Origin: Alphaproteobacteria bacterium | GTDB taxonomy: Bacteria; Pseudomonadota; Alphaproteobacteria; UBA828 | DNA: 46,344 bases | Assembly (NCBI GenBank): GCA_011523425.1 | Contig: WTGU01000035.1 | Span: forward strand, 1-46,344 | Direction of reading: 5' to 3' | In this document: in pieces, positions 24,270 to 32,531 of the stretch | How the letters are laid out: the number at the start of each line of letters is the position of its first letter | Position numbering within the stretch: the first letter of the stretch is position 1 | Position numbers and translations under genes: made by a program | Notes under the pieces: generated by a model | The model's input: the letters and a program-made list of their open reading frames with translations, nothing else | Databases searched by the model: none | Told to the model about the DNA's origin: nothing

Positions 24270-24998
24270 GTGGCGGACATCTTCCGAGAGGTCGACGAGG
24301 ACCTTCGGCATGAGCGCTATCTCAAGCTGTGGCGGCGCTGGCGCTACTGGCTGCTCGGCGTCGGCGTGGCGGCGCTCGGCGTCGCGGTCGCCTTCGTCCT
24401 GATCGACAACGCCAGGGAAAGCGCCCGCGAGGCCGAGGGGCGGCAGTTCGCCGCCGCGATCGCAGGCATCGAGGCCGGCCGCGGCTCGGAGGCGGTGGAG
24501 CGCCTCGCCGCACTGGCCGCCGATTCCGAGACCGGTTACGCCGCGCTCGCCCGGCTCGCCGAGGCCGACGCCCGTGCCCGGCGCGGAGACGTCAGCGGCG
24601 CCGTGCATACCTACGACATCATGGCCGGCGACAGCCGGCTCGACCCGCTCTACCGCGATCTCGCGACCCTGCTGGCGGCGCAGCGGCTGGTCGACCGGGC
24701 GCAGGTGGCGGAAATCAACCAGCGGCTCGCTCCCCTGCTCGCCGGCGGCTCCCCCTGGCGGCCGCTTGCGGTCGAGCTCGCCGCGCTCGCCGAGATGCGC
24801 GCCGGCAACGACGCCGCGGCGCGGGCCGCCTTCGCCGAGCTGGTGCGCGATCCGGCCGCGCCGTTCAGCCAGCGCCAGCGGGCGGCGGAGCTGTTGCTGA
24901 GCCTCGGCGGCAATCTCGAGGAGGCGATGGCCGGCGGCGCGGACGCGGCCTGGGACGACGACGCGGCCGGCGCAGAGACCGACGCAGCGGCGGAATGA
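24270..24998 (+). CDS. YfgM-like membrane-anchored tetratricopeptide protein
   Basis: A 242-aa protein with a GTG start. It has an N-terminal charged stretch (DIFREVDEDLRHERYLKLWRR), one transmembrane helix at about 28-46, and a periplasmic Ala-rich helical part that resembles TPR repeats. In gammaproteobacteria YfgM is an ancillary SecYEG/PpiD partner encoded just upstream of bamB and der, exactly as here. It overlaps bamB by ATGA. The role as a periplasmic chaperone platform is inferred from family and position. Confidence 0.82.
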   Translation: MADIFREVDEDLRHERYLKLWRRWRYWLLGVGVAALGVAVAFVLIDNARESAREAEGRQFAAAIAGIEAGRGSEAVERLAALAADSETGYAALARLAEADARARRGDVSGAVHTYDIMAGDSRLDPLYRDLATLLAAQRLVDRAQVAEINQRLAPLLAGGSPWRPLAVELAALAEMRAGNDAAARAAFAELVRDPAAPFSQRQRAAELLLSLGGNLEEAMAGGADAAWDDDAAGAETDAAAE

Positions 24999-26350
24999 GC
25001 GGCGCCTTTCTGCCGGCGGTCGCGCGCGGCATTGCCCTGACGGGCCTCTGTCTCTCCTTCGGCCTCGCCGGCTGCGACACCGTCTCGGACCTGTTCGGCG
25101 GCAGCGAGCCGTCGGAGCTGGAGGGCGAGCGGCTCTCGGTGATCCTGCTCGACCGCGCGCTCGAGCCGGACCCCGAGACTGCCGGGATCACGGTGCGCCT
25201 GCCCGCGCCCACCCTGAACGACGACTGGCCGCAGGCCGGCGGCAATCCCAGCCACGCCATGCACCACCTCGCCTCGGCCGACGCGCTCGCCGAGAGCTGG
25301 CGGGTCGATATCGGCAGCCCCATCGACGACGAGGGGCCCCTGCTGACGCCGCCGGTGATTGCCGGCGGCCGCGTCTTCACCATGGATTCGACGAGCCTGA
25401 TCGCGGCCTTCGACGCTAAGACCGGCGCCCGGCTCTGGGCCGCCCGGCCGCTCGCCGGCGGGGATGAGGAGGGCGGCTTCGGCGGCGGTCTGGCGGTGGC
25501 GGGCGAGACCCTCTTCGCCACCACCGGCCTCGGCAGCGTCGTGGCGCTGGAGGCTGCGACCGGGGCGGTCATGTGGCGCCACGCGATCGGCGTTCCCGTC
25601 CGCGCGCCGCCTGCGGTCTCCGGCGGCCGCGTCTTCGTCATCAGCCACGACAACCGGATCACGGTGCTGGATGCCGCCACCGGCGCCGTGCAGTGGAGCC
25701 ACGGCGGGATCGTGGAGAACGCAGGCCTGCTCGGAGGCGCGAGCCCGGCGGTCGACGGCGGCATCGTCATCGCGCCCTTCTCGTCGGGCGAGCTGACCGC
25801 GCTCAGGGTCGAGAACGGCCGTACGGTCTGGGCGGACATCCTCGCCGTCCAGGGCATCCGGGTGGGCGCGATCGCGACCTTCAACGACATCAACGGCAGC
25901 CCCGTGATCGACCGGGGCATCGTGTTCGCGATCGGCCACGGCGGGCGCCTGGTCGCCATCGACCTGAGAAGCGGCCGCCGCGCCTGGGAGCGGGAGATCG
26001 CCGGTCTCGATACCCCGTGGGTCGCCGGCGACTTCCTGTTCGTGCTGAGCGCCGACGGAGAGCTCGTCTGCATCGAGCGGCAGAGCGGCGGCATCGTCTG
26101 GGTGCAGGCGCTGCCGCGCTTCCGCGATCCCGACGACCGGGAAGACGCGATCTTCTGGACCGGCCCCGTGCTCGTCGGCGACCGGCTGGTGGTCGCCGGC
26201 TCCGACGGCAGGGTGCTCTCGGTCTCGCCCTACGACGGCCGGCGGCTGGGGGAGCATGCGGCCAGGGGCCCCGTCCGCGTGCCGCCGGTGGTCGCCGACG
26301 GGACGCTCTACATCCTGACCGACCGCGCGGAACTGATCGCCCTGCGCTGA
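24995..26350 (+). CDS. bamB: Outer-membrane assembly lipoprotein BamB
   Basis: A 451-aa lipoprotein of the BAM complex. The signal peptide ends in a lipobox LAGC with lipidated C27. An eight-bladed PQQ-like beta-propeller follows, with repeated blocks such as VVALEAATGAVMWRH, ITVLDAATGAVQWSH and LVAIDLRSGRRAWERE. BamB supports BamA in inserting beta-barrel proteins. It overlaps the YfgM-like gene and precedes der by 9 bp; yfgM-bamB-der is a widely conserved order. Confidence 0.93.
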   Translation: MSGAFLPAVARGIALTGLCLSFGLAGCDTVSDLFGGSEPSELEGERLSVILLDRALEPDPETAGITVRLPAPTLNDDWPQAGGNPSHAMHHLASADALAESWRVDIGSPIDDEGPLLTPPVIAGGRVFTMDSTSLIAAFDAKTGARLWAARPLAGGDEEGGFGGGLAVAGETLFATTGLGSVVALEAATGAVMWRHAIGVPVRAPPAVSGGRVFVISHDNRITVLDAATGAVQWSHGGIVENAGLLGGASPAVDGGIVIAPFSSGELTALRVENGRTVWADILAVQGIRVGAIATFNDINGSPVIDRGIVFAIGHGGRLVAIDLRSGRRAWEREIAGLDTPWVAGDFLFVLSADGELVCIERQSGGIVWVQALPRFRDPDDREDAIFWTGPVLVGDRLVVAGSDGRVLSVSPYDGRRLGEHAARGPVRVPPVVADGTLYILTDRAELIALR

Positions 26351-26359
26351 GACGGGCCC

Positions 26360-27691
26360 GTGGGCTTCACCGTCGCCATCGTGGGCCGCCCCAACGTCGG
26401 CAAGTCGACGCTCTTCAACCGGCTCGTCGGCCGGCGGGCCGCCCTGGTGGCGCCCACGCCCGGCGTGACCCGGGACCGCCGCGAGGGCTGGGCGCGGATC
26501 GGCCCGCTCAGGTTCCGCGCCATCGACACCGCCGGCCTCGAGGAGGCCGCGCCGGAGACGCTCGAGGGCCGCATGATGGCGCAGACGGAGCGTGCGCTCG
26601 CCGAGGCCGACGTCGCCCTGCTGCTGATCGACGGGCGGGCCGGCGTGACGCCTGCCGACGAGTTCTTCGCCAGGCAGCTGCGGCGGCTGCGGCTACCGGT
26701 GATCCTCGCCGTCAACAAGTGCGAGGGCGCTGCCGCCGAGGGCGGCATCGCCGAGAGCCATGGCCTCGGCCTCGGCGTGCCGATCCCGATCTCGGCCGAG
26801 CACGGCGACGGCATGGCGGATCTCCACGATGCGCTCAGCCCCTTCGAGCCCGACGAAGCCTCGGCCGCGCCTCCGGCGGACGACGTGCTCAGGCTCGCCA
26901 TCGTCGGCCGGCCCAACGTCGGCAAGTCGACGCTGCTCAACCGGCTGGTCGGCGAGGCGCGGGTCATCACCGGCGCGGAGCCGGGCCTCACCCGCGATTC
27001 GATCGCCGTGCGCTGGTCCTGCGAGGGCCGCGCCGTCGAGCTGGTAGACACCGCCGGCCTGCGCCGCCGTGCCAGGACCACGGCCTCGCTCGACAAGCTG
27101 TCGGCGCGGGACGCCGAGCGGGCGCTGGGCCAGGCGGCGGTCGTGCTGGTCGTGCTCGACGCGGCCGAGCCCGCCGGCCGCCAGGACATGACCATCGCCG
27201 CCCGGGTAGCCGAGGAGGGGCGTGCCCCGGTCATCCTGCTCAACAAGTGGGACCTGGTGCGGGACCGCAAGGCCGTGCGCGCCGCCCTCGACGACCGGCT
27301 CGAGAATGCGCTGGCGCAGGCGAAGGGGGTTCCGGTCGTGACCTGCTCGGCGCTCACAGGCGCCGGCACGGAAAGGGTCATGCCGGCGGTGTTCGCGGCC
27401 TTCGACACGTGGAACCGCCGCGTGCCCACCGCCCGGCTCAACCGCTGGCTGGAGGCGGCCGTCGAGCACCATCCGCCGCCGCTCGCGGCAGGCCGCAGGC
27501 TGAAGCTCCGCTACATCACCCAGGTGAAGGCCCGGCCGCCGACCTTCGCCCTCTTCGTCAGCAAGCCGTCGGCGCTGCCGGAGAGCTATCGCCGCTACCT
27601 GGCGAACGGGATCGGCGCGGAGTTCGGCCTTGCAGGCGTGCCCATCCGCCTGCTGCTGCGCGCGGGAAAGAACCCCTACGCGCCGGGCTGA
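26360..27691 (+). CDS. der: Ribosome-assembly GTPase Der (EngA)
   Basis: A 443-aa protein with two tandem GTPase domains. The first has GRPNVGKSTLFNRL, DTAGLEE and NKCEG; the second has GRPNVGKSTLLNRL, DTAGLRRR and NKWDLV. A C-terminal KH-like domain follows (FVSKPSALPESYRRYLANG). Der acts in 50S subunit maturation. The GTG start at 26360 gives the normal N-terminus GFTVAIVGRPN. It is cotranscribed with bamB. Confidence 0.97.
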   Translation: MGFTVAIVGRPNVGKSTLFNRLVGRRAALVAPTPGVTRDRREGWARIGPLRFRAIDTAGLEEAAPETLEGRMMAQTERALAEADVALLLIDGRAGVTPADEFFARQLRRLRLPVILAVNKCEGAAAEGGIAESHGLGLGVPIPISAEHGDGMADLHDALSPFEPDEASAAPPADDVLRLAIVGRPNVGKSTLLNRLVGEARVITGAEPGLTRDSIAVRWSCEGRAVELVDTAGLRRRARTTASLDKLSARDAERALGQAAVVLVVLDAAEPAGRQDMTIAARVAEEGRAPVILLNKWDLVRDRKAVRAALDDRLENALAQAKGVPVVTCSALTGAGTERVMPAVFAAFDTWNRRVPTARLNRWLEAAVEHHPPPLAAGRRLKLRYITQVKARPPTFALFVSKPSALPESYRRYLANGIGAEFGLAGVPIRLLLRAGKNPYAPG

Positions 27692-27701
27692 AGCCGCGCG
27701 A

Positions 27702-29240
27702 CTACGCTCCGGCCTCCGCTTCCAGCTCGTCGCGGAGCGAGCGCTTGAGCACCTTGCCGTAGTTGTTCTTGGGCAGGCCGTCCACGATGCGGTAGGCGCG
27801 CGGGCGCTTGAAGCGGGCGATGCTCTCCAGGCAGAGCCGGTCCAGCCGCTCCGCGGTGACGCTCCGGCCCTCGTGGGGCACGACGAAGGCCACCACCTCC
27901 TCGCCCCATTCGGGGTGGGCGCGGCCGATGACCGCGGCCTCGCGCACCGCCTCGTCGGTCAGCAGCACCTCCTCGATCTCGCGCGGATAGATGTTGGTCC
28001 CGCCGGAGATGATCATGTCCTTGGCGCGGTCGAGCAGGGTGAGGAAGCCGTCCTCGTCGAAGCGGCCGACATCGCCGGTGTGCAGCCAGCCGCCCCTGAG
28101 CGCCTGCGCCGTGGCCTCCGGGTTCTCCCAGTAGCCGCGCATCACCACGTCGCCGCGCACGACGATCTCGCCGGTCTCGCCCGCCGGCAGCGTCCGGTCG
28201 TCCTCGTCGACCACCCGCACCTCGACGTCTGTGCGCGCGACCCCGGCGGAGCCCAGGCGCTCGCGGTAGCGCGCATGCCCGCTCTCGCCGTGGCGGGCGC
28301 GGGAGAGCGCGGTGATGGTCATGGGCGCTTCGCCCTGGCCGTAGATCTGGGCGAGCTTGGGGCCGAAGGCGGCGAGCGCGCGCTCCACGTCGGCGACGTA
28401 CATCGGGCCGCCGCCATAGATGATGAGGTCGAGGTTGGCGGTATCGGCGCCGGCGAGAGCCGGGCTGTCCAGCAGCCGCACCACCATGGTGGGGGCGGCG
28501 AACATGCTGAGGCCCGGATGGCGCTCGATCAGGGCCAGCACCTCCGCCGGCTCGAAGCCGCCGCTCTCCGGGATCACGTTGCCCGCGCCCATGGCGACGA
28601 AGGGCAACGCATAGAGGCCGGAGCCGTGGGAGAGGGGCGCGGCGTGGAGCACGCAGTCGTCTGCCGTGACGCGGTTCAGGTCGGCGAAGTAGCTCAGCGT
28701 CATCACCAGCAGGTTGCGATGGGTGATGGTCGCCCCCTTGGGCCGGCCGGTGGTGCCGCTGGTGTAGAAGAGCCAGGCGGCGTCGTCGGACCGGGCGTCC
28801 GCGGGCGCGGCCGGATCGTGGCCGAGCATGGCGCGCCAGTCGTCGGCGCCGGCGATCACCGGCGGCGCCAGGCCGGGCAGGTCGGCGCGCACGCCCTCGA
28901 TCCCGTCCGCATGGGCTTCGTCGGCGATGCAGAGCCGGCATCCGGCATTGCCCAGGATGTAGGCGACCTCGCGCGGGTGCAGCTTGGCGTTGACGGGGAC
29001 GGCGACCAGGCCCGCGTACCAGATGCCGAAGAGCGCCTCGAGGTAGTCCGGCCGGTTGGCCATGACGATCGCCACCCGCTCGCCGGGCGCGAGCCCGTGC
29101 CTCCGGCGCAGCGCACCGGCGATCGCACCGGCCCGCGCGTGGAGCGCGCCGTAGCGGACAGCGACCCGGTCGCCGAGCGAGACCGCCGGCCGCTCGGGCA
29201 GGGTCCGGGCGGTCTTGGTCAGGAGCGCCGCGATGTTCAT
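27702..29240 (-). CDS. AMP-forming acyl-CoA ligase/synthetase
   Basis: A 512-aa ANL-family ligase that adenylates a carboxylic acid and transfers it to CoA. ATG 29240 starts the conserved MNIAALLTKTARTLPERPAV. Motifs are YTSGTTGRPKG (159-169), YGQGEAPMTITAL, GWLHTGDVGRFDEDGFL, DRAKDMIISGGTNIYP and the C-terminal GKVLKRSL with the adenylating lysine. The acid is not predictable; medium-chain and aromatic acids are typical for close relatives. It is divergent from the tungsten aldehyde oxidoreductase operon over 168 bp, so it could activate the acid made there. It converges on der with only 10 bp between stops. Confidence 0.92.
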   Translation of the reverse strand: MNIAALLTKTARTLPERPAVSLGDRVAVRYGALHARAGAIAGALRRRHGLAPGERVAIVMANRPDYLEALFGIWYAGLVAVPVNAKLHPREVAYILGNAGCRLCIADEAHADGIEGVRADLPGLAPPVIAGADDWRAMLGHDPAAPADARSDDAAWLFYTSGTTGRPKGATITHRNLLVMTLSYFADLNRVTADDCVLHAAPLSHGSGLYALPFVAMGAGNVIPESGGFEPAEVLALIERHPGLSMFAAPTMVVRLLDSPALAGADTANLDLIIYGGGPMYVADVERALAAFGPKLAQIYGQGEAPMTITALSRARHGESGHARYRERLGSAGVARTDVEVRVVDEDDRTLPAGETGEIVVRGDVVMRGYWENPEATAQALRGGWLHTGDVGRFDEDGFLTLLDRAKDMIISGGTNIYPREIEEVLLTDEAVREAAVIGRAHPEWGEEVVAFVVPHEGRSVTAERLDRLCLESIARFKRPRAYRIVDGLPKNNYGKVLKRSLRDELEAEAGA

Positions 29241-29277
29241 GGCTGTGTTCCGCTCACCCGTCTCTCGTTCGCGCGCC

Positions 29278-29301
29278 ATCCTATACCGGCATCCTATACC
29301 G
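29278..29301. repeat. Tandem 13-bp direct repeat in the ligase/aor divergent region
   Basis: ATCCTATACCG occurs at 29278-29288 and 29291-29301, a 13-bp period. Read on the minus strand each copy contains TATAGGAT, which resembles a -10 element. It lies 38-61 bp upstream of the ligase start. It may be a doubled -10 or a pair of regulator half-sites spaced a little more than one helical turn. Confidence 0.4.
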
Positions 29302-29342
29302 CCGGGGCGGGGCCGGTGCCACCGGTGTCGGGCACAAACGCT

Positions 29343-29371
29343 TTGTCCGCCATGCGGGTCGGAGGTATTCT
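29343..29371 (+). promoter_or_regulatory. Candidate sigma-70 promoter of the aor operon
   Basis: TTGTCC (29343-29348) and TATTCT (29366-29371) with a 17-bp spacer lie 38 bp upstream of the first operon gene. The call rests on hexamer match and spacing; another promoter could lie just before the ferredoxin gene. Confidence 0.45.
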
Positions 29372-29408
29372 CCCCGGCGTATGTGAATAAACGGCCGGCG
29401 GAGGCGGC

Positions 29409-29882
29409 GTGTCCCAGGTTCAGGTCGAAATGACCGTCAACGGCGAAGCGGTCGCGCGCGAGGTCTCGACCCGCACCTTGCTCGTCGAGTTCCTGCGCTA
29501 CGATCTCGGTCTCACCGGGACCCACGTGGGCTGCGACACGAGCCAGTGCGGCGCCTGCAACGTGCATGTGGGGGGCGAATGCGTGAAGGCCTGCACCATG
29601 CTAGCCGTGCAGGCCGACGGTGCCGACGTGCTCACCATCGAGGGCGTGGCGGACGGCGATGCGCTGCACCCCATGCAGGCGGCGTTCAAGGAGCATCACG
29701 CGCTGCAGTGCGGCTTCTGTACGCCCGGCATGGTGATGTGCGCGCTCGACCTGGTGAAGCGGAACGAAAGCCCCAGCGAAGCAGAGATACGCGCCTATCT
29801 GGAGGGCAATTTCTGCCGCTGCACCGGCTACCACAACATCGTGAAGGCCATCGCCGCCGGCGCCGAGGCGATGGCGGGCTAG
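29409..29882 (+). CDS. CoxS-like (2Fe-2S)-binding protein, orphan of the xanthine-oxidase family
   Basis: A 157-aa protein with a GTG start. It has a plant-type 2Fe-2S set (C42, C47, C50, C62 in [10 protein letters not shown]...C...C) and an alpha-helical 2Fe-2S set (C101, C104 in CGFCTPG; C136, C138 in FCRCTG). This is the whole small subunit of CO dehydrogenase/xanthine-dehydrogenase-type enzymes. No molybdenum large subunit or FAD medium subunit is adjacent, which is unusual. Instead it stands 104 bp ahead of a ferredoxin and a tungsten aldehyde oxidoreductase. It may carry electrons in that system or serve a large subunit encoded elsewhere. Confidence 0.92.
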   Translation: MSQVQVEMTVNGEAVAREVSTRTLLVEFLRYDLGLTGTHVGCDTSQCGACNVHVGGECVKACTMLAVQADGADVLTIEGVADGDALHPMQAAFKEHHALQCGFCTPGMVMCALDLVKRNESPSEAEIRAYLEGNFCRCTGYHNIVKAIAAGAEAMAG

Positions 29883-29986
29883 GGGATCAAGGCGCAGATT
29901 GTCCGCTGCATGGCGGGCCGCAAGTGGTGTAGAGTGTAGGCAGAGTGTCAGTGAGCGCCCGAGGGGCGCGTAGGGGGGTTACGAAC

Positions 29987-30466
29987 GTGCTGAAATCGCT
30001 TCACATCGACCCGGACAAGTGTACCGGTTGCCTGCAATGCGAGCTGGCGTGCTCCCACGTGAACGAGGGGGTGTTCAACCCCGCCAAGTCTCGCATCAAG
30101 GTGTTCAACTTCCATGACCAGGGGCGGATGGTCCCCTACACCTGCACCCAGTGCGACGAGGCCTGGTGCATGCAGGCCTGCCCGGTCGACGCGATCACGC
30201 TCGACGCCGAGACCGGCGCCAAGGTGGTCTCAGACGCGCTCTGCGTCGGCTGCAAGGTGTGCACCATCGCCTGCCCCTTCGGGACGGTGAACTACAACGC
30301 GTCCACCGGCAAGGTGATCAAGTGCGACCTCTGCGGCGGCGATCCGGAGTGCGCCAAGGCCTGCCCCACGGCGGCGATCACCTATGTGGACGCGAACTGG
30401 ACCGGCCTCGATCGCATGCGCCAGTGGGCGGCCAAGACCGACGCCGGCGCGCAGGCCGAGGCCTAG
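29987..30466 (+). CDS. Four-cluster ferredoxin subunit of aldehyde oxidoreductase (AorA-like)
   Basis: A 159-aa electron-transfer protein. The start is GTG 29987, eight bases after a GGGGGG run; upstream GTGs would add unconserved residues. Sixteen cysteines form four groups: C12/15/18/22, C53/56/61/65, C86/89/92/96 and C113/116/122/126. This predicts four 4Fe-4S clusters in the DMSO-reductase-type iron-sulfur fold (CTGCLQCELAC, CMQACPVDAI, CVGCKVCTIACP). It sits 12 bp before the aldehyde oxidoreductase gene, like AorA of Aromatoleum, which forms a complex with the catalytic subunit. Confidence 0.92.
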   Translation: MLKSLHIDPDKCTGCLQCELACSHVNEGVFNPAKSRIKVFNFHDQGRMVPYTCTQCDEAWCMQACPVDAITLDAETGAKVVSDALCVGCKVCTIACPFGTVNYNASTGKVIKCDLCGGDPECAKACPTAAITYVDANWTGLDRMRQWAAKTDAGAQAEA

Positions 30467-30478
30467 GGAGGGCTAGTC

Positions 30479-32323
30479 ATGGCGTGGGCAAGGAACGTAC
30501 TGCGGGTCAACCTCACCGAGGGCACCTGCAAGAACGAGCCGTTGAACATGGAGTGGGCCCAGAAGTACCTGGGCCAGCGCGGGCTCGCGACCAAGTATCT
30601 GGTCGAGGAGACCGACCCCAAGGTCGACCCGCTCTCCCCCGACAACAAGATGATCATGACCACCGGTCCGCTGACGGGCACCTGCGCGTCCACGGCCGGG
30701 CGCTACTCGGTCGTGACCAAGGGCGCGCTCACCGGCGCCATCGCGTGCTCGAATTCCGGCGGCTTCTTCGGCAACGAGATGAAGAACGCCGGCTACGACA
30801 TGATCATCTTCGAGGGCCGCGCGCCCGAGCCGGTCTACCTCCTGGTGGAGAACGAGAACGTCCGGCTGCTTGACGCCGGCGAGTACTGGGGCAAGTCGGT
30901 CTGGGATACCGAGGAGGGGATCAAGGCCAAGCATCAGGATCCCCTGATCCGCGTCGCCTCGATCGGCGTCGCCGGCGAGCAGGGCGTCAAGTTCGCCTGC
31001 GTGGTGAACGACATGCACCGGGCCGCCGGGCGCTCCGGCGTCGGCACGGTGATGGGGTCGAAGAACCTCAAGGCCGTCGCGATCCGCGGCACCCTCGGCG
31101 TCTCCGTCGAGGACGTCGGCAGCTTCATGCAGGCGACCGCAGACGGCAAGAAGACCCTCGCCGAGAACCCGGTCACGGGCCAGGGCCTGCCGGCCTTCGG
31201 CACCCAGGTGCTGATGAACGTCATCAACGAGGTCGGCGCGCTGCCGACACACAACCACCGCGACGTGCAGTTCGACGGTGCGAAGAACATCTCGGCCGAG
31301 GCGATGGCCGAGCCGCGCGCCGACGGCAAGCCGAACCTGGTGACCAACGCCGCCTGCTTCGGCTGCACCATCGCCTGCGGGCGGGTCTCCACGGTCGAGC
31401 GCAGCCACTACACGGTGGCGGAGCGTCCGCAGTACCAGATCGCCTCCGGCGGCCTCGAGTACGAGGCGGCCTGGGCGCTGGGCGCGGCCACCGGCGTCGA
31501 CGATCTCGACGCGCTCACCTTCGCCAACTTCATCTGCAACGAGCAGGGCATCGACCCGATCTCCTTCGGCGCCACCGTCGGTGCCGCCATGGAGCTCTAC
31601 GAGGAAGGCGTGATCGGCGACGCCCAGACCGGCGGCATCGAGTGCAAATTCGGCTCCGCCAAGGCGCTGACCGATCTCGCCGAGCTCACCGGCAAGGGCG
31701 AGGGCTTCGGCGCGGAGATCGGTCTCGGCTCCAAGCGGTTGTGCGAGAAGTACGGCAGGCCGGAGCTTTCGATGTCGGTCAAGGGCCAGGAGTTCCCGGC
31801 CTACGATTCGCGCGGCATCCAGGGCATGGGCCTCGCGTACGCGACGGCGAACCGGGGCGCCTGCCACCTCAGGGCCTACACCGTCTCGTCCGAGATTCTC
31901 GGCGTGCCGGAGAAGACCGATCCGCACGTGACCGAGGGCAAGGCCGGGCTGGTCAAGGCCTTCCAGGACGCGACCTCGGCGGTGGATTCGACGGGGCTCT
32001 GCGTCTTCACCACCTTCGCCTGGTCGCTCGACGACATCGCGCCGCAGGTCAACGCGGCCTGCGAGGGCGACTGGACCGCCGAGCGGCTGCTCGAGGTCGG
32101 CGAGCGGATCTGGAACCTGGAGCGGCAGTACAACACGGCGGCCGGCTTCACGGGCAAGGACGACACCCTGCCCGCGCGTCTCCTGAAGGACGCGGCGAAG
32201 ACCGGCCCGGCGGAGGGGCTCACCAACGGCCTCGACAAGATGCTACCGGAATACTACGAGGTGCGCGGCTGGACCGACGACGGCGTTCCCAGCAACGAGA
32301 CAGTGGAGCGTCTCGCGCTCTAG
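30479..32323 (+). CDS. Aldehyde ferredoxin oxidoreductase, tungsten-dependent (AorB-like)
   Basis: A 614-aa AOR-family enzyme. It has the N-terminal tungstopterin domain (VLRVNLTEGT, YLGQRGLATKYL, TGPLTGTCASTAGRYSVV). The 4Fe-4S ligands are C293, C296 and C300 in CFGCTIAC plus C508 in DSTGLC (503-508), matching the CxxCxxxC...DxxGLC pattern of the Pyrococcus enzyme. YEAAWALGA and CHLRAY match catalytic-site segments. It should oxidise aldehydes to acids. The family holds tungsten bis-pterin. AGGGAGG at 30465-30471 precedes ATG 30479. Subfamily placement by neighbours favours the AorABC type over benzoyl-CoA reductase BamB. Confidence 0.94.
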   Translation: MAWARNVLRVNLTEGTCKNEPLNMEWAQKYLGQRGLATKYLVEETDPKVDPLSPDNKMIMTTGPLTGTCASTAGRYSVVTKGALTGAIACSNSGGFFGNEMKNAGYDMIIFEGRAPEPVYLLVENENVRLLDAGEYWGKSVWDTEEGIKAKHQDPLIRVASIGVAGEQGVKFACVVNDMHRAAGRSGVGTVMGSKNLKAVAIRGTLGVSVEDVGSFMQATADGKKTLAENPVTGQGLPAFGTQVLMNVINEVGALPTHNHRDVQFDGAKNISAEAMAEPRADGKPNLVTNAACFGCTIACGRVSTVERSHYTVAERPQYQIASGGLEYEAAWALGAATGVDDLDALTFANFICNEQGIDPISFGATVGAAMELYEEGVIGDAQTGGIECKFGSAKALTDLAELTGKGEGFGAEIGLGSKRLCEKYGRPELSMSVKGQEFPAYDSRGIQGMGLAYATANRGACHLRAYTVSSEILGVPEKTDPHVTEGKAGLVKAFQDATSAVDSTGLCVFTTFAWSLDDIAPQVNAACEGDWTAERLLEVGERIWNLERQYNTAAGFTGKDDTLPARLLKDAAKTGPAEGLTNGLDKMLPEYYEVRGWTDDGVPSNETVERLAL

Positions 32324-32388
32324 GCCGGGGACGGCCGGCCGTCGGGTGTCCCATCCGGCGCCGGATCAATCGTCATTCTCGTGACGGC

Positions 32389-32425
32389 GGGGGGCCGGAC
32401 GTGCCGATCAGGGCACCGGCCCCCC
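32389..32425. repeat. Strong hairpin between AOR and flavoprotein genes
   Basis: GGGGGGCCGG (32389-32398) pairs perfectly with CCGGCCCCCC (32416-32425). The 17-base loop can itself form a short GTGCC/GGCAC pairing. It lies in the 208-bp gap between the catalytic subunit and the flavoprotein. It has no T-run, so it fits RNA processing or partial termination that lowers downstream expression better than a full intrinsic terminator. Confidence 0.5.
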
Positions 32426-32531
32426 GGCTCGCATCGGGGGTGGCGGGAGTGAGCACGACGAAACGGGCCGCAGCCGGCCGCACCTCCGCAGGTGCCGGCA
32501 GGGCGGCGCGAAGAGCCAAGCGGGAGCCAAC

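Noticed and set aside
29409-29882. A CO dehydrogenase or xanthine dehydrogenase operon
   Set aside because: Only the small 2Fe-2S subunit is present. No molybdenum large subunit or FAD medium subunit lies within the window.
30479-32323. Class II benzoyl-CoA reductase (BamB) instead of aldehyde oxidoreductase
   Set aside because: The two share the AOR fold, but none of the BamC-BamI partner genes is nearby, whereas ferredoxin, flavoprotein and MoaD neighbours fit AorABC.
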